Shown in pieces: positions 1-11,135 of a stretch of DNA of 64,000 bases. Within the stretch, counting starts at the first letter, position 1; each line of letters starts with the position of its first letter. Source of the DNA: Forficula auricularia (taxonomy: Eukaryota; Arthropoda; Insecta; Dermaptera; Forficulidae); NCBI GenBank assembly GCA_024734495.1, contig JALMQS010000055.1, positions 8,241,386-8,305,385 on the forward strand, written 5' to 3'. A program made the translations under genes and the position numbers. Below the pieces are notes generated by a model that was not told the DNA's origin, searched no databases, and saw only the letters and a program-made list of their open reading frames with translations.

Positions 1-1
1 A

Positions 2-1252
2 GAAAGTGACAAAGTATGCCATCTACTTTTAACATTGCCAGAAAGATACGAAACGGTCATCACAGCCATAGAAACTATTACAACAGGTGTAACATTAGAG
101 TTCGTTAAAAGTCGTTTGTTGGACTCAGAAATGAAATTCAAAAATTCGAAAACGAGTACTACAGTAAACGAGAGTACATTCGCTGCCAATTCTCAATTCG
201 AATGTTATAATTGTGGGCAGAAGGGGCACAAAAGATACGAATGCCCAAAAAGACCAAACAATACGAACAGAGGAAACAACACGTATCGTGGGAGAGCAAG
301 AGGTAACAATTATCGATGGAGAGGATATTCCACCAACTTTAGAGGAAGAAATCAAAGTCAGAAAGAGACAGCAAATACAGGAACTGAAGATGAAATAGCA
401 TTCCTAGCATTAAATGCAAGTATAAAACCAAATGAAACTTCAATAACATTCATTGTAGATTCCGGTGCCACTGAACACTTAGTACAAGAATCTTTGGAAT
501 CATCCATGGTAAATATACACACATTGGAAAAGGAAGTACTTATACAAATAGCAAATGGGAATACAATTAGTGCAAAGAAAAAGGGAACATTAAAGTTGGA
601 ATACGGAGGAACGAATATCATACTAGAAGCACTCATCGTACCAAAACTAAAATACAATTTACTGTCGGTAAATAAAATAATATCTAAAGGGAAAGAAATC
701 ATATTTTCCGAAAAAAATGTGAACATAATCGGCGAAGGGGTAAATTTGAAGTATAAACGGAAAGGTAAGCTTTACATAATAGATTTCAATGTGAGAAACG
801 ATGAAAAGTGCATGATGACTGAAAATTCCGACATGTTGTGGCACAGAAGATTGGGACACTTGAATAAACACAGTCTCAAGCAACTAAATTTACCAGTAAG
901 TAAAGAAATCTGTGAAGCATGCGTAAAAGGCAAAGCAACAAGATTACCTTTTAAGAAAATGGAATTACCTCGAACAAGGAGAATAGGAGAAATGATACAC
1001 ACCGATTTATGTGGACCTTTGAACCCAGAAACTCATGACGGCAAGAAATATTTCCAAACCATAGTAGACGACTACACACATTTTACAAAAGTTTACTTAT
1101 TAAAGACAAAAGATGAAGCGGAAAATAACCTAATAGAATATACCAAGAAAATGAAAGCAGAATTCAATGTGTACGTCAGTCGAATCAGATGTGATGGAGG
1201 AGGAGAATTTATCTCAAATGAATTCAAAAATATTGTGCGAGTAATGGAATAG
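2..1252 (+). pseudogene. Ty1/copia gag-pol relic, 5' part (gag C-term, protease, integrase N-half)
   Basis: Polyprotein of a Ty1/copia LTR retrotransposon. The frame is open to the window edge, so the element starts further left. In order it shows the end of Gag, a CCHC zinc knuckle (CYNCGQKGHKRYEC), the aspartic protease motif VDSGATEH, the GAG-pre-integrase/zinc-binding segment (LWHRRLGHLN, then CEACVKGK) and the start of the integrase core (HTDLCGP, DDYTHF, CDGGGEF). A stop at 1250-1252 follows a probable one-base deletion near 1231. In the next frame the integrase continues directly as CASNGIELEYTITNTPQQNG. It lies upstream of the PAN2 last exon on the same strand, so it is an intron insertion. 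Family assignment is firm; the copy is inactive. Confidence 0.93.
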
Positions 1253-2395
1253 AGTTAGAATATACCATCACAAACACACCTCAACAAAACGGAGTTTCTG
1301 AGAGGATGAACAGGACTCTCTTAGATAAAGCACGAACAATGTTTTCCGAGACAGAACTACCGAAGCAACTATGGGGCGAAGCTATTTGCACCGCAGCTTA
1401 CCAAGTGAACAGGTCTCCTACCGAAGCACTACTCGGAGACATTCCCGCAAGAAGATGGTACGGTAAGAATGACTTAACAAAACTAAGAGTTTTTGGTTGT
1501 AGATCCTGGGCAAACATTATACCGAAAAGAAGTAAGTTAGAGGAGAGAGCTATAGAAACAAGAATGGTAGGTTACTGCCGGAACGGATATAGACTATGGG
1601 AACCAAAAACCGGAAAATTAATAAATGCACGAGACGTGAGATTTGATGAGTCGAACCCAACCAAATATACTCACATAGAAGACACGGAAGAAAAAGATAG
1701 CATAAAGACAGAAGAGAATGAAACAGAAGCAGTAGATAACAACAATGAGAAGAACGAAGAAACAGAACAACAAAGACCAAGACGAGAAGTAAAATTACCA
1801 GAAAAACTACAGGATTACGAATTATACACAGCATTCTGTTTATTAGCCGGTGATGAAGATCCGGTAAACTATGAAGAAGCAATACAGTCAGAAGAATGGA
1901 AACACGCAATAAGAAAAGAACTTAAAGCACATGAAACAATGGGAACGTGGGAACAAACGACACTTCCACCAAGTAAGAAAGCGATAGACACAAAGTGGGT
2001 TTTTAAAACGAAAGAAAACGGAATGAAGAAAGCCAGGTTAGTGGCCAAAGGCTTCCAGGAAAAATGTGAAACAAATGTATACGCACCCGTTGCGAGACTT
2101 TCAACCGTAAGAATGATAATATCATTAGCATTACAAAAAGATTGGAAATTACGACAACTCGATATACCCACAGCATTTCTAAACGGAGAACTGAAGAAGA
2201 AAAAAAAAAAAAAAAAAAAAACTGAAGCGAAGCAAACACATCGAGATAAAATACCACTTCATAAAAGACTTAGTGCAAAAAGGTGAAATAAATATAAAAC
2301 ATGTATCCAGTGATCAAAATGTCGCGGACATTTTCACGAAAGCAATAAGCTATGTGAAGTTTTGTGAATTTAGAAATAAGTTGAATATTGTTTAA
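1253..2395 (+). pseudogene. Ty1/copia gag-pol relic, 3' part (integrase C-half, truncated RT, RNase H end)
   Basis: Continuation of the copia polyprotein in a shifted frame. Integrase residues TPQQNGVSERMNRTLL are followed by the C-terminal integrase region and the first part of reverse transcriptase (WVFKTKENG, ARLVAKGFQEK, QLDIPTAFLNGEL). Reverse transcriptase then stops at a run of 22 A at 2200-2221. The rest of RT, including the catalytic YxDD region, and most of RNase H are missing. After the A-run another frame encodes the RNase H tail (HIEIKYHFIKDLVQKG, then VSSDQNVADIFTKA) and ends with TAA at 2393-2395. The internal deletion removes polymerase activity. Confidence 0.92.
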
Positions 2396-2454
2396 AAGTA
2401 TTAATATCAATTTCTGTATTAATTTTAATGCTCCTCAAAAATGTAAAACCAAAA

Positions 2455-2466
2455 ATTGAGAGGGGG
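2455..2466 (+). promoter_or_regulatory. Polypurine tract of the copia element
   Basis: The purine-rich run attgagaggggg ends exactly where the LTR begins with TGTT. This is the expected place for the plus-strand primer of an LTR retrotransposon. Confidence 0.75.
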
Positions 2467-2671
2467 TGTTGAAATATTATTTAGTTACTTTTTGTTTTAG
2501 TAGTTAGTTACTTTTAAGTTGACATGTTGCATTGTTGGAATGGAATGGCGGAGGAATGTAAATAAACACAGGGTTGTATAGATTTATGAAGAATAAAATA
2601 TAAAAGTTTAAGGTGAAAGAGTGTATTATTAATTATAATAACCAGCCTGCACAACCGCTAAAATCGTAACA
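2467..2671 (+). mobile_element. 3' LTR of the copia element
   Basis: A 205-bp segment that starts TGTTGAAATA and ends CGTAACA, with the short TGTT/AACA inverted ends typical of copia LTRs. It starts immediately after the polypurine tract and contains AATAAA-like signals near 2591. The 5' LTR lies outside the window, so the boundaries rest on the TG..CA rule and not on an LTR comparison. Confidence 0.8.
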
Positions 2672-2815
2672 GGGCACGGGTGCGGGGGGTGGGAGGTGCT
2701 GGGTGGGGTTCGGGGGGGTGATTGGGGTATTATGGTGGGGTTCGTGGGTTGGGGGTCCAGGGGACGTGCCTACTGGCTAGCAAGAGGGCCGCCGAAGGCG
2801 GGCCTTGCAGCTAGT
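2672..2815 (+). mobile_element. GC-rich fragment ending in a Helitron-like 3' terminus
   Basis: A G-rich stretch in an otherwise AT-rich region. It ends in a hairpin (GCCGCC gaa GGCGGGC, extended by CTAGC..GCTAG) and then CTAGT at about 2811-2815. A GC hairpin a few bases before a CTRR-T end is the Helitron 3' signature. A similar end occurs near 47478-47524. No Rep/helicase sequence is seen, so this would be a non-autonomous or truncated copy into which copia inserted. Confidence 0.45.
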
Positions 2816-2880
2816 AAAATAATATAAGTAACCGTTCATCTACACATCTTAATAATTATATTTTTTATTTAAATTTTTAG

Positions 2881-3056
2881 GATTGAAAATTCAATCAGTA
2901 ACACATGACTCTATTGAAGACGCTCGAACTGCTCTCCAACTTTATTTACATCACGAGAAATTGAGGTCAGAAGGCAATTTAAGGAACGCGCTAAAAGAAT
3001 TGTATAACGCTGGCAAACAATCTCAATGGCAAGTCCCAGTAACCCCAGAGAATTAG
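2881..3056 (+). CDS. PAN2: PAN2 last coding exon (poly(A) nuclease catalytic subunit, C-terminus)
   Basis: PAN2 is the catalytic subunit of the cytoplasmic PAN2-PAN3 deadenylase, which trims mRNA poly(A) tails. After a pyrimidine-rich tract and AG at 2879-2880, the exon enters in phase (two bases completing a codon) and encodes about 57 residues ending at TAG 3054-3056. The segment [15 protein letters not shown] carries the His and Asp of the last motif of the DEDDh RNase-T/exonuclease fold (H-x4-D), followed by the usual basic-aromatic tail ending WQVPVTPEN. That motif context is characteristic of PAN2, so the identification is good although only the last exon is here. The rest of the gene lies left of the window, beyond the copia-bearing intron. 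Confidence 0.88.
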
Positions 3057-3232
3057 TGGAGTGGAGATTCAGATTTCATGCTAATTTACCTGTGCATTAT
3101 AGTATTTATTAAATTAATTTCGATTACTAACTCTCATTTATAACAGATTATATGTATTCCAACTTATTTGATCTATCATGTTTTTTATACGAAACAAATC
3201 TGAATTTCATTCCACTTTCATGCCATGTGATA

Positions 3233-3238
3233 AATAAA
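3233..3238 (+). terminator. Candidate PAN2 polyadenylation signal
   Basis: AATAAA about 180 bases after the PAN2 stop codon, in a plain AT-rich 3' UTR. The position is plausible, but AATAAA is frequent in sequence this AT-rich. Confidence 0.4.
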
Positions 3239-3239
3239 T

Positions 3240-4259
3240 ATACATCATATATTTTATTTACCACGTGATATTTTTTTTTTAATACGTTCCTTTAGCTATA
3301 TATGTTAGCTATATATATATATTTTTAAATCATATTATAAAACGAAAACAAAAAAAAAAACTAATCAGAGTAATACTTTTTCTCTAAACATTATTTATTT
3401 ATTTTTTTTTTTCAAATTTTAACACATCGACATTTTCACATTAGAAAAAAACAAACCCAAACGGAATTATATTTTTTAAATTATTCCAAATTTGATAAAA
3501 AAGAAAAAAATAAAAAGTATAAATATTATAAAACAAAAAAAAAAAAAAAAATACTATCACAAGTAATTTTTTGTACAAATATATATAAATGTGTATAAAT
3601 AATAATAAATAAATGTTAAACTCTATATTTACAGAATTAATTAATTTAGTTTATTTTTATATATAAAAAAACAATCAGTTATTTAAATATTCTCTCAAAT
3701 CTATCTACAAGTTTTTGTATTCTTTTTAAATTCAGAGAGTACTAACTTTTTGTCACACAATTTGAAATAAATAGGAAAATTTGATAAATTATTTATTTTT
3801 CTTTTTTCACTAAACAGATTTAGTCAGTACTGATTAATCATTTTCTGTTATATAATTGAATAATTTAGCAAATTAATTTATTATTATTATTAAATTTATT
3901 TTTATTATGTGACTTGTACTCTTTGAGATAAAAGAATAATAAAAATTAGATTTAGGAAAAATCTTTAAAAAACTTATTATTTGTTAAAAAACAAACTATT
4001 AATTAATTTCTGTATAACTAAATAAATAAACCATAAATACTATATTTTAATAGTTTTAAAAATGGATGTATGTATATTGAATTAAATTATTTGTAATTAT
4101 TTATATCATGTAATTATTTTTTTTAAATGTACAAATTATTTTTTAATTGAAACTATTTAATAAAACGGTGTCTTACTTAAATGTAAAATTATACTATTTG
4201 TTTTTTTAGTAGTAGTAATCTACCCTTTTCAATTTTTTGAACAAGTTAAGAATAACATT
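3240..4259. other. AT-rich intergenic DNA, no gene seen
   Basis: Very AT-rich sequence with A and T homopolymer runs (for example near 3352 and 3535). I see no ORF, splice-flanked exon or clear repeat here. Confidence 0.6.
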
Positions 4260-4982
4260 TTAAGGTAGTTCTATCGCGACAATACTAGCAAAAAGTTAAT
4301 GCTAGAGTATAAAGAACAGACAATAAGGATTCATAATTCATAAGTCCAAAACTTTTTGCTGTTTATGTACCACTACTAATCAATTCCGTGCTCGTTAGAC
4401 AAATCTGGCAACACTGTCTGAGCTTGTATATATTTTATCATAGAAATTTCAGATAAAGTACATTATATAGTAAAGAGAGATTTATAAAACAAATAGTTCT
4501 TAATAAGCGATTGAAAGCTGTTGTGACAATGGCTGAAGCGAAAAAACGTCAAAAAAAGTACTAAAGTTAACTTACTTTCTAGGTTAAATATAGGCGTTGT
4601 TGCCAGGTTGTTTTTAGTGTAAATTTTTCCATATATAATACATTTTTAATTTTTTATTCATTATTATCTCAGAAACTGTCTTGTAACTATGAATTAAAAT
4701 TTTCTTAAAAAATGTGTTAGTTATTGTTTAATGTTGGTTTAGTTTTTTATACCAATGGTAAGAAGAGTTTCTTAATTATAATTAAATATGTATGTAAACT
4801 TTCTGATATCCCTTATAGTGCAATGTATAAGAGTCTGAAAAACTCTATCTTTGGAATTTAATATCTCTGGAACAATATTGTTCATAAATTGCCACCAATC
4901 GATGCAGAAGTATTTAAATAATAATCTGTCTAAATTTCAAAAAAATCCTAAGAAAACCCATATGATGAAACAACTATCTTAA
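4260..4982. mobile_element. MITE with TTAA ends, copy 1
   Basis: A 723-bp element bounded by TTAA at 4260-4263 and 4979-4982. Its short inverted ends read GGTAGTTCTATCGCG on the left and GATAGTTGTTTCATC on the right when reversed. Nearly the whole length matches a second copy at 60856-61571 in the same orientation. No transposase is encoded. TTAA target duplications are typical of piggyBac-type and some other cut-and-paste elements; the family is not identified. Confidence 0.75.
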
Positions 4983-4989
4983 TCAAGAA

Positions 4990-5425
4990 TTATGTTCTTT
5001 TATAATTTCTTGAAGTACCTTTTTAGTCCAGTTAAATTGTTCTCTAAAGGGCTCCGCGCGGGTAAATTTTTGGATAGTCTTGATTTCTTGATCCTATATG
5101 CTGGTTTGCTAACAAAATTTCGTTACGGAACATTGTCAAAAATGCAAAAAAACGTAAAAAATCTCATTTTTGGCGATTTTTTATTTATAACTCGAAAACT
5201 ATAAACTTTTCGTAAATAGCCTTCCTAATCAAAATGAAAGCTCATAAAGTTTCTTACAAATTTCATCATTTAGGTTTTTTTCTCCGACCAACCGTTCGGG
5301 CTCAAGGCCTAGTTGAAAATTGGCGTATTTTTTGTTTCCGCGCACTTTTTCGATTTTTTCCCATTTTGACCATGAAAGAGCACATTTTCGACAAAAACCA
5401 GTCTATACATTTTTAAACTAGATTA
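4990..5425. repeat. Dispersed repeat, also found inverted at 38398-38800
   Basis: Contains segments such as gctggtttgctaacaaaatt and ctccgaccaaccgttcgggc that recur reverse-complemented around 38430-38660. Its end (5340-5420, around cccattttgaccatgaa) recurs at 6550-6630. Open frames here are short and do not look coding. Confidence 0.7.
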
Positions 5426-5469
5426 ATTTTGCTACAATTCAAACAAAGTTTCATCTTAATTGGATAATG

Positions 5470-5890
5470 GTAACCGCAATGAGGTTTAAGTTTTGAAAAA
5501 CTCGAATTTTTTGCAAAAAACACAGTTTTTCCTTCATAAAATGAAAACCACTCATCCTAAAAACTTGATTTCTATCTCATTCTCTAGGAAATTTTATTAA
5601 CTTGAACGTTTACTTGTACCACTTTTTTGTTAAAACTCTTAGATTTATAGATATCCAGATTTTCCATGACAGGATATGATCCGAATCCTCAGAAGTGTCA
5701 TGAAAAATGCTGAATATCTATAAATCTAAGAGTTTTAACAAAAAAGTAGTTCAAGTAAATGTTAAAGTCAATAAAATTTCCTAGAGAATGATATAGGAAT
5801 CAAGTTTTTAGGATGAGTGGTTTTCATTTTATGAAGGTATTTTTTGCAAAAACATTCGTTTTTCAAAACTTCAACCTCATTGCGGCACGG
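5470..5890. repeat. Inverted repeat (foldback), arms about 200 bp
   Basis: The left arm (5470-5680) and right arm (5690-5890) are reverse complements, centred near 5685. For example, aaaaccactcatcctaaaaa on the left matches tttttaggatgagtggtttt on the right. Divergence is modest. No coding potential. Confidence 0.85.
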
Positions 5891-6080
5891 ATTAGCATAC
5901 AAATATATAAAATAAAAAGGAACATGCCATATATAAGTCACAATAAATATTTTTAATTGTTTGGATTCATTCTGAGCGATAAATATATTAGACAAAATAT
6001 TGAAACTTTAATATTAGTAGAAAGAAAGATAAAACCTATCAATTCCAAAATAAAGTGAAATTTTTCTTTAGCATTATTTT

Positions 6081-6194
6081 CTTGGCTTAAAATAGATTAA
6101 ATATTAAATATTTTTTATTTACAAAGTTGAATTATTTTATTTTAGTCTGAAAAAAAGAAACTTACCAGTCATTTTTAAAGGGTTTGACATATAG
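6081..6194. repeat. Left copy of a 114-bp direct repeat flanking a foldback
   Basis: Runs from cttggcttaaaatagatt to gggtttgacatatag and is repeated almost identically at 6743-6856, directly on both sides of the foldback at 6194-6740. A weaker third copy lies at about 6912-6985. Confidence 0.85.
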
Positions 6195-6740
6195 TCCAAG
6201 ATAATTACGTAAAAAAAATGGCATAAACAGGAAATAATTCCCGGTAAAGATTTTATTGCTGGAATACCTTTATTGGTACTCCAATATTTACTACCCTAGT
6301 TTTCCTCCAAATCTGTGTTCTGGAAATTTTTATACGCGCCTCAAAATGAGAAAATTTCGGAGTTTTTTTAGTTTTTCTTAATAACTCTAAAACGGTTTAT
6401 CAAATCAAAAAGATATGTATTATATAAATTAAAGCTCTTTAAATCACACGTAAAATGATAAAAATTTCATCTATTTAGGTTCAGTAGAACCGGTACTAGC
6501 GCCTGTCAAAAACAGCCCCCGGGATCTCTTTTGAATATCCCTCAAACTCGTACTTTTTTCGATTTTTCCCCATTTTGACCATGAAGGAGCACGTTTTCGA
6601 CAAAAACCAGTCTATACATTTTTAAACTTAAAATTAAATTTTTATCATAGGGTACTAATATTGGAGTACCAATAAAGATATTCCAGCAATAAAATATTTA
6701 CCGGGAATTATTTCCTATTAAAATCGCAATTTGCCTGGAC
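6194..6740. repeat. Foldback element with ~90-bp arms
   Basis: The left end (6194-6300, containing ttcccggtaaagattttatt) is the inverse of the right end (about 6640-6740, containing aaaatatttaccgggaatta). The interior shares the cccattttgaccatgaa segment with 5340-5420. It is non-coding and is bracketed exactly by the 114-bp direct repeats. Confidence 0.8.
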
Positions 6741-6742
6741 TA

Positions 6743-6856
6743 CTTGGCTTAAAATAGATTAAATATTAAATATTTTTTATTTACAAAGTTGAATTATCTT
6801 ATTTTAGTCTGAAAAAAAGAAACTTACCAGTCATTTTTAAAGGGTTTGACATATAG
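6743..6856. repeat. Right copy of the 114-bp direct repeat
   Basis: Near-identical to 6081-6194, differing at only a few bases, and abuts the right end of the foldback. Confidence 0.85.
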
Positions 6857-6989
6857 CCAAAATAGTTTTAAAAATGAGTGAGATTTTGATCTTTTTATAT
6901 GTTTTCAAAGTAATATAAGTTTAAAATAGATTAAATATTAAATTCTATTTATTTATAACGTTGAATTATTTTATTTTAGTTGATTAAAT

Positions 6990-7700
6990 TAACTTAACAG
7001 CCTCCTTTTTTGAAGGAGGATTTTATAGATACCTAAATTAATACAAATGTGTGATATTTCGATCTTATATCAATCTTTTTAAATTAAAACAAATTATCCA
7101 AATGTTTAGGTAATAACTAGAAAGTCTGAAGAATCGATTAGAATAAAAACTCATTCCTTAAAATGTGGAATTGATTGGATTCGACCCAATTTGGCATATT
7201 TATAGAATATCTTGTTTGAAAAGTTTTTTCTTTACTAGAAATAAATTTAAAATTAAATAATTTTTCTTTCTTTTATTTTACAAGATAAAAAAATATAAAA
7301 TTATTTATTCAAGAAAGCTTGACAGCTGCCGTTTAGCTTTCAAAATTTTCTTAAATTTAACAAATAAATGTTTATAAATTAAAGGTTTTTTAGTCAGATA
7401 AAATAAATAGATACAATAATTTTTATCAAATAATTTATTTATTTTATGTGAATAAAAAAATCCTTTAATTTATCAAATTTAAATTCTACATAGTCATTTA
7501 AGTTTTGGAAGTAACAATTATAAAATCAAAATAATCAAAATATTTCATTTGTTTTTCTTCAATTCTGCATTATTCTTTTGTTTTATTTTTTAATTTTTAA
7601 ATTTATAAAAATATAATATAGATATAATAAAAATATTGTCATATATAATAGCTATTTTCAAATTTGAACGCTGCGTCGCTTAATTCACGGGTCGATGAAT
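6990..7700. other. AT-rich DNA, no gene seen
   Basis: Contains a small hairpin (cctcctttttt..aaggagg near 6999-7020) and A/T-rich low-complexity sequence. I see no exon or defined element. Confidence 0.5.
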
Positions 7701-7734
7701 TTCAAGCCTCTGTATTAATGGACTTGTTTAATGG

Positions 7735-7985
7735 ACAGCATACGCCATCTCTTGAGATAAAACTAAACTTAGAATCAATTCATGGACGTTCAAAAGGCAA
7801 GGTCTGCCATCTCTTGAGGTAAAACTAAACTTAGAATCAATTCATGGAAGTTCAAAAGACAGGGTCTGCCATCTCTTGATAGAAAAATAAAACTTGTTCT
7901 CAATTTAATGACGTTCAAAAAACCGGCTCTGCCGTTTCTTGATAAAATATTAAGCTTGACATCAAATAATGGGATCGCTTTTGTT
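7735..7985. repeat. Tandem array of ~61-bp units (four copies)
   Basis: Units begin near 7746, 7806, 7867 and 7930 with gccatctcttgag or a variant, followed by an aaactaaacttagaatcaat block in the first copies. The fourth unit is diverged. The inverse of the unit start occurs at 8157-8200. Confidence 0.85.
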
Positions 7986-8039
7986 AAATATGAACTTTGT
8001 ATACATTCTCGAATCTAATTGCTAGACGTGACAAAAGGA

Positions 8040-8150
8040 TTTGACGCAAGTTTGTATGCAAGTTTACACGCAAGTTCCCAAGCAAGTTTTAATCCGAAAC
8101 TTGCTTCAGAGCTTGCTCCGAAACTTGCGTCAAAACTTGCACGTTAAGTT
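8040..8150. repeat. Cluster of GCAAGTT motifs, then their inverse
   Basis: About four gcaagtt words between 8046 and 8090 are followed by about four aacttgc words up to 8140. This makes a short array with internal dyad symmetry. Its role is unknown. Confidence 0.75.
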
Positions 8151-8961
8151 CAATATTTTCTCAAGAGATGGCAGACCCTGCTTTTTTGAACTCCCATAAA
8201 TGAGAAGAGTGACTTTTACAAGTCCTAGATTAAATCGGATGTCTTTTTAACAGCTGGTAAATTCAAAGGCGAGAGCGAGTGCTCGCGCGGCAGCCGTCGC
8301 CCGTTATGTGTTTTATCAGAGGTCGTGGGAATCTACCTTTACTATTCCCATTAAATCGACCAGGAAGTAATCTTAATAATTTTTTTTCCTATTTCACAAG
8401 TTTCAGTAAATCAAAACGAAATTTTTAAATTTTCATTTATTTTGTCATTTAGCATTAAAAATATAATATTTCATCTCCTTTTTATGAATACATTTGTACA
8501 TTGAGTATTTTAATTCTCTAAACTCTTAAAGATAGACAAAAGCACTAAATAACAAACTTATTTTTTAGAAAGTGTAATTTTAAAATCCACAAATAATTTT
8601 GGTGTAACTTTAATATTTTTTGAGTTATATTAATGAAAAGTTTAAGGGATTTACAAATTCATGTATTTTCAAGATTGTTTTCGTAATATTTTTAAAACTA
8701 ATGAAATTAGGCATAAATAGTAAATGAGAGAATTGTTGTTCTTCAAAAGTTATAAGTCGGGTGTCAGTAGATTTTAAAAAAGTTTTTTAATTTTTGAGGA
8801 CTTAGACATTTCAATTTCAAATAAATACATTCTCAAAAATACAATTTTTTTAATTTCTTACATGAGTTTGAATATGTAGTACAGCAGTTGGTGAATTAAT
8901 CCAATGTTTTATTTTTCCTAATTGGTAGACTAGATGGATGAATGTTCTAGTCCTGCCAAAG

Positions 8962-9500
8962 GTTTTTTTTTCGCCATTGCCCCATCTGTTTTAAACAGAG
9001 GACCCCGCGTGAAGGGTGGGGTTGACTTGGCTGCCAGAGGCTATGCGTTGCGCATAGCAGCCCTTGTCCTCCTTCTCGGCCCTAGGCTAGCTAGGTGAGA
9101 GAGATGGACCTCCAGGCGCACCTGGGCGAACCACGCAAATTTAGCAAGAGGCATTACGCACCCGAAGGCATTACACACTCTTGTGTTGCGGTGGTAGTCG
9201 CATCGCACACTCAGGACCCAGGCGTACGCCAGGGCCGAGCGGGGATATTACTCCCCCTTTTGGTGCTATACTAGTCCAGAGGCTATAGTACGTAACGCAT
9301 GGACTAGCGCGGGAGAGGCTAGAGGGTTTTCGGATTGACCAATCCTACTCGCACCTGTATAAGCCGCATCACCGTACTGGGAGAGGCTATGTATGGGCGC
9401 ATCACCAGCTGTGCCTGTGGCCAGGCCTGTGGGTTGCTAAACCCGCATTGCAAACCCCCGAAGGGGGCAATGGGCAGCTGCAGTCTGCGACTTTTCCACT
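8962..9500 (-). mobile_element. GC-rich dispersed element, probably a non-LTR retrotransposon remnant
   Basis: A sharp GC-rich island starting at a T-run (8965-8973), as expected for the poly(A) tail of an element on the - strand. On the - strand, 9319-9555 is open and encodes a segment with QLPIAPFGGLQCGF and a Pro/Gln-rich stretch. I do not recognise a catalytic domain, so the class is inferred from the tail and composition only. Confidence 0.45.
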
Positions 9501-9527
9501 CAAAATCCAGACTATATAAAGACTTGA

Positions 9528-9815
9528 CAAAAAAAGTCACTAACCAAAAATACAAATTTTTCCCTATCTATTTACATTGAATCCTATGATAAACCAGAGG
9601 TTTGTAAGTTTTAGCAGAGTCATCTCTTGAGACCCGTATGAACTAATGGCGAATTTTTTTGTCAAAATCCAGCCTATATAATAATTCGTCAAAAAAAGAC
9701 ACTACCAAAAAATGGCAAATTTTTCCCTATCTATTTACATTGAATCCTATAGTAATTCGGGGTTTTTTAATTTTAGCAGAGTCATCTCTTGAGACCCATC
9801 TGAACTAATTAATTA
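9528..9815. repeat. Two tandem copies of a catctcttgag repeat
   Basis: Two ~155-bp units (9528-9655, 9683-9815) share atttttccctatctatttac and agcagagtcatctcttgaga. Related units lie at 11850-11965 and 13365-13480, inside the longer duplication. Confidence 0.8.
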
Positions 9816-10129
9816 ATTCTCTATGAATTTCTCTTGCCAATCTTATTAACATGGCGGACGACATTGTAAATGAAATATTCATCAATGAAAAAATAGTTTT
9901 TCTTATTATATCCACCCAACTTCACACGCTTCTAAAATACTTATAATTTTCTAAATATGTATATTAAAATATTTTATTTTTTTAAATTTTATTTCCAAAT
10001 AGGCTAGCTAATAAATTTGTGTTTATTAATTGAAATTTTATTATTTCGCCGGTCCATTTTATATTCAAATCTTTTTACTGTTCAATCAAATACGAAAAAT
10101 AATCATTAAAAATATTACAGTCATGCAAA

Positions 10130-11135
10130 AAATGTACCATATATACGTATAATCAGAGAACGTTTTTAGATATAAAGCTAAAATTTGATAAAGTTTAATG
10201 TGAAAATACATAGATTCCTACCGAGTTTCATTAGATAAAATTATTCAAGATTGGCAATTTATATTCACGTGAAACTTTTTCGTTTATAAAGCTAAAATTT
10301 GGTGTATTAAAATGCAAAAATACTTAGTTACGTACCAAGATCAGCTCATTAGCAAAACCACTCTAAATTGACAATTTATATTCTCGGGAAAAGCTAAAAT
10401 TTGGTGCATTCTAAGATATTTGCGTACCAATTTTCTGATCATTAACTGGGTAGTAAAAAGCTGAAATTCAAGGAAATTTGCTAACCAATTTTCAGCTCAT
10501 TAACTAAAACTATTCTAAAATGACAATTTATATTTAAGAGAAACGTTTTTAGGTATAAAGCTAAAATTTGGTGCATTCTAAAATATTTGCGTACCAATTT
10601 TCAGCTCATAGACTAAAACTATTCTAAAATGACAATTTATATTTTCGGGGAACGCTTTCAGGTAAAAACCTAAAATTTGGTGGATTCTCAAATATTTGCG
10701 TACCAATTTTCAGCTCATAAACTAAAACTATTCTAAAATGACAATTTATATTTTCGGGGAACGTTTTCAGGTAAAAAGCTAAAATTTGGTGCATTCTCAA
10801 ATATTTGCGTACCAATTTTCAGCTCATAAACTAAAACTATTCTAAAATGACAATTTATATTTTCGGGGAACGTTTTCAGGTCAAAAGCTAAAATTTGGTA
10901 CATTCTAAAATATTTCCGTACCTATTTTTAGCTCATTAGCTAAAACTATTCTGAAATGACAATTTAAATTTTCAGCGAACGTTTTCAGGTAAAAAGCTAA
11001 AATTTGGTGCATTCTAAAATATTTGCTTATCAATTTTCAACCCATTAACTTAAACCATTCAAGATTGACATTTTATATGTTCAGGAAACGTTTTCAGGTA
11101 TAAGATTAAAATTTCGTGCATTGTAATGTGAAAAT
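10130..11135. repeat. Tandem array of ~108-bp units (nine or ten copies)
   Basis: The word aaagctaaaatttgg recurs near 10174, 10288, 10390, 10557, 10663, 10771, 10880 and 10989. Later units are spaced about 108 bp apart and end with ccaattttcagctcat. The same unit occurs three or four more times at 16078-16435. The first units are the most diverged. Confidence 0.9.

Noticed and set aside
9335..9580. 81-codon + strand frame in the GC-rich element
   Set aside because: Opposite-strand frame of the element; the - strand and its poly(A)-like tail give the better orientation, and even there the class is uncertain.
10130..11135. CRISPR-like regularly spaced repeats
   Set aside because: The whole ~108-bp unit is repeated with no unique spacers, in a eukaryotic repeat region. 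It is an ordinary tandem array.
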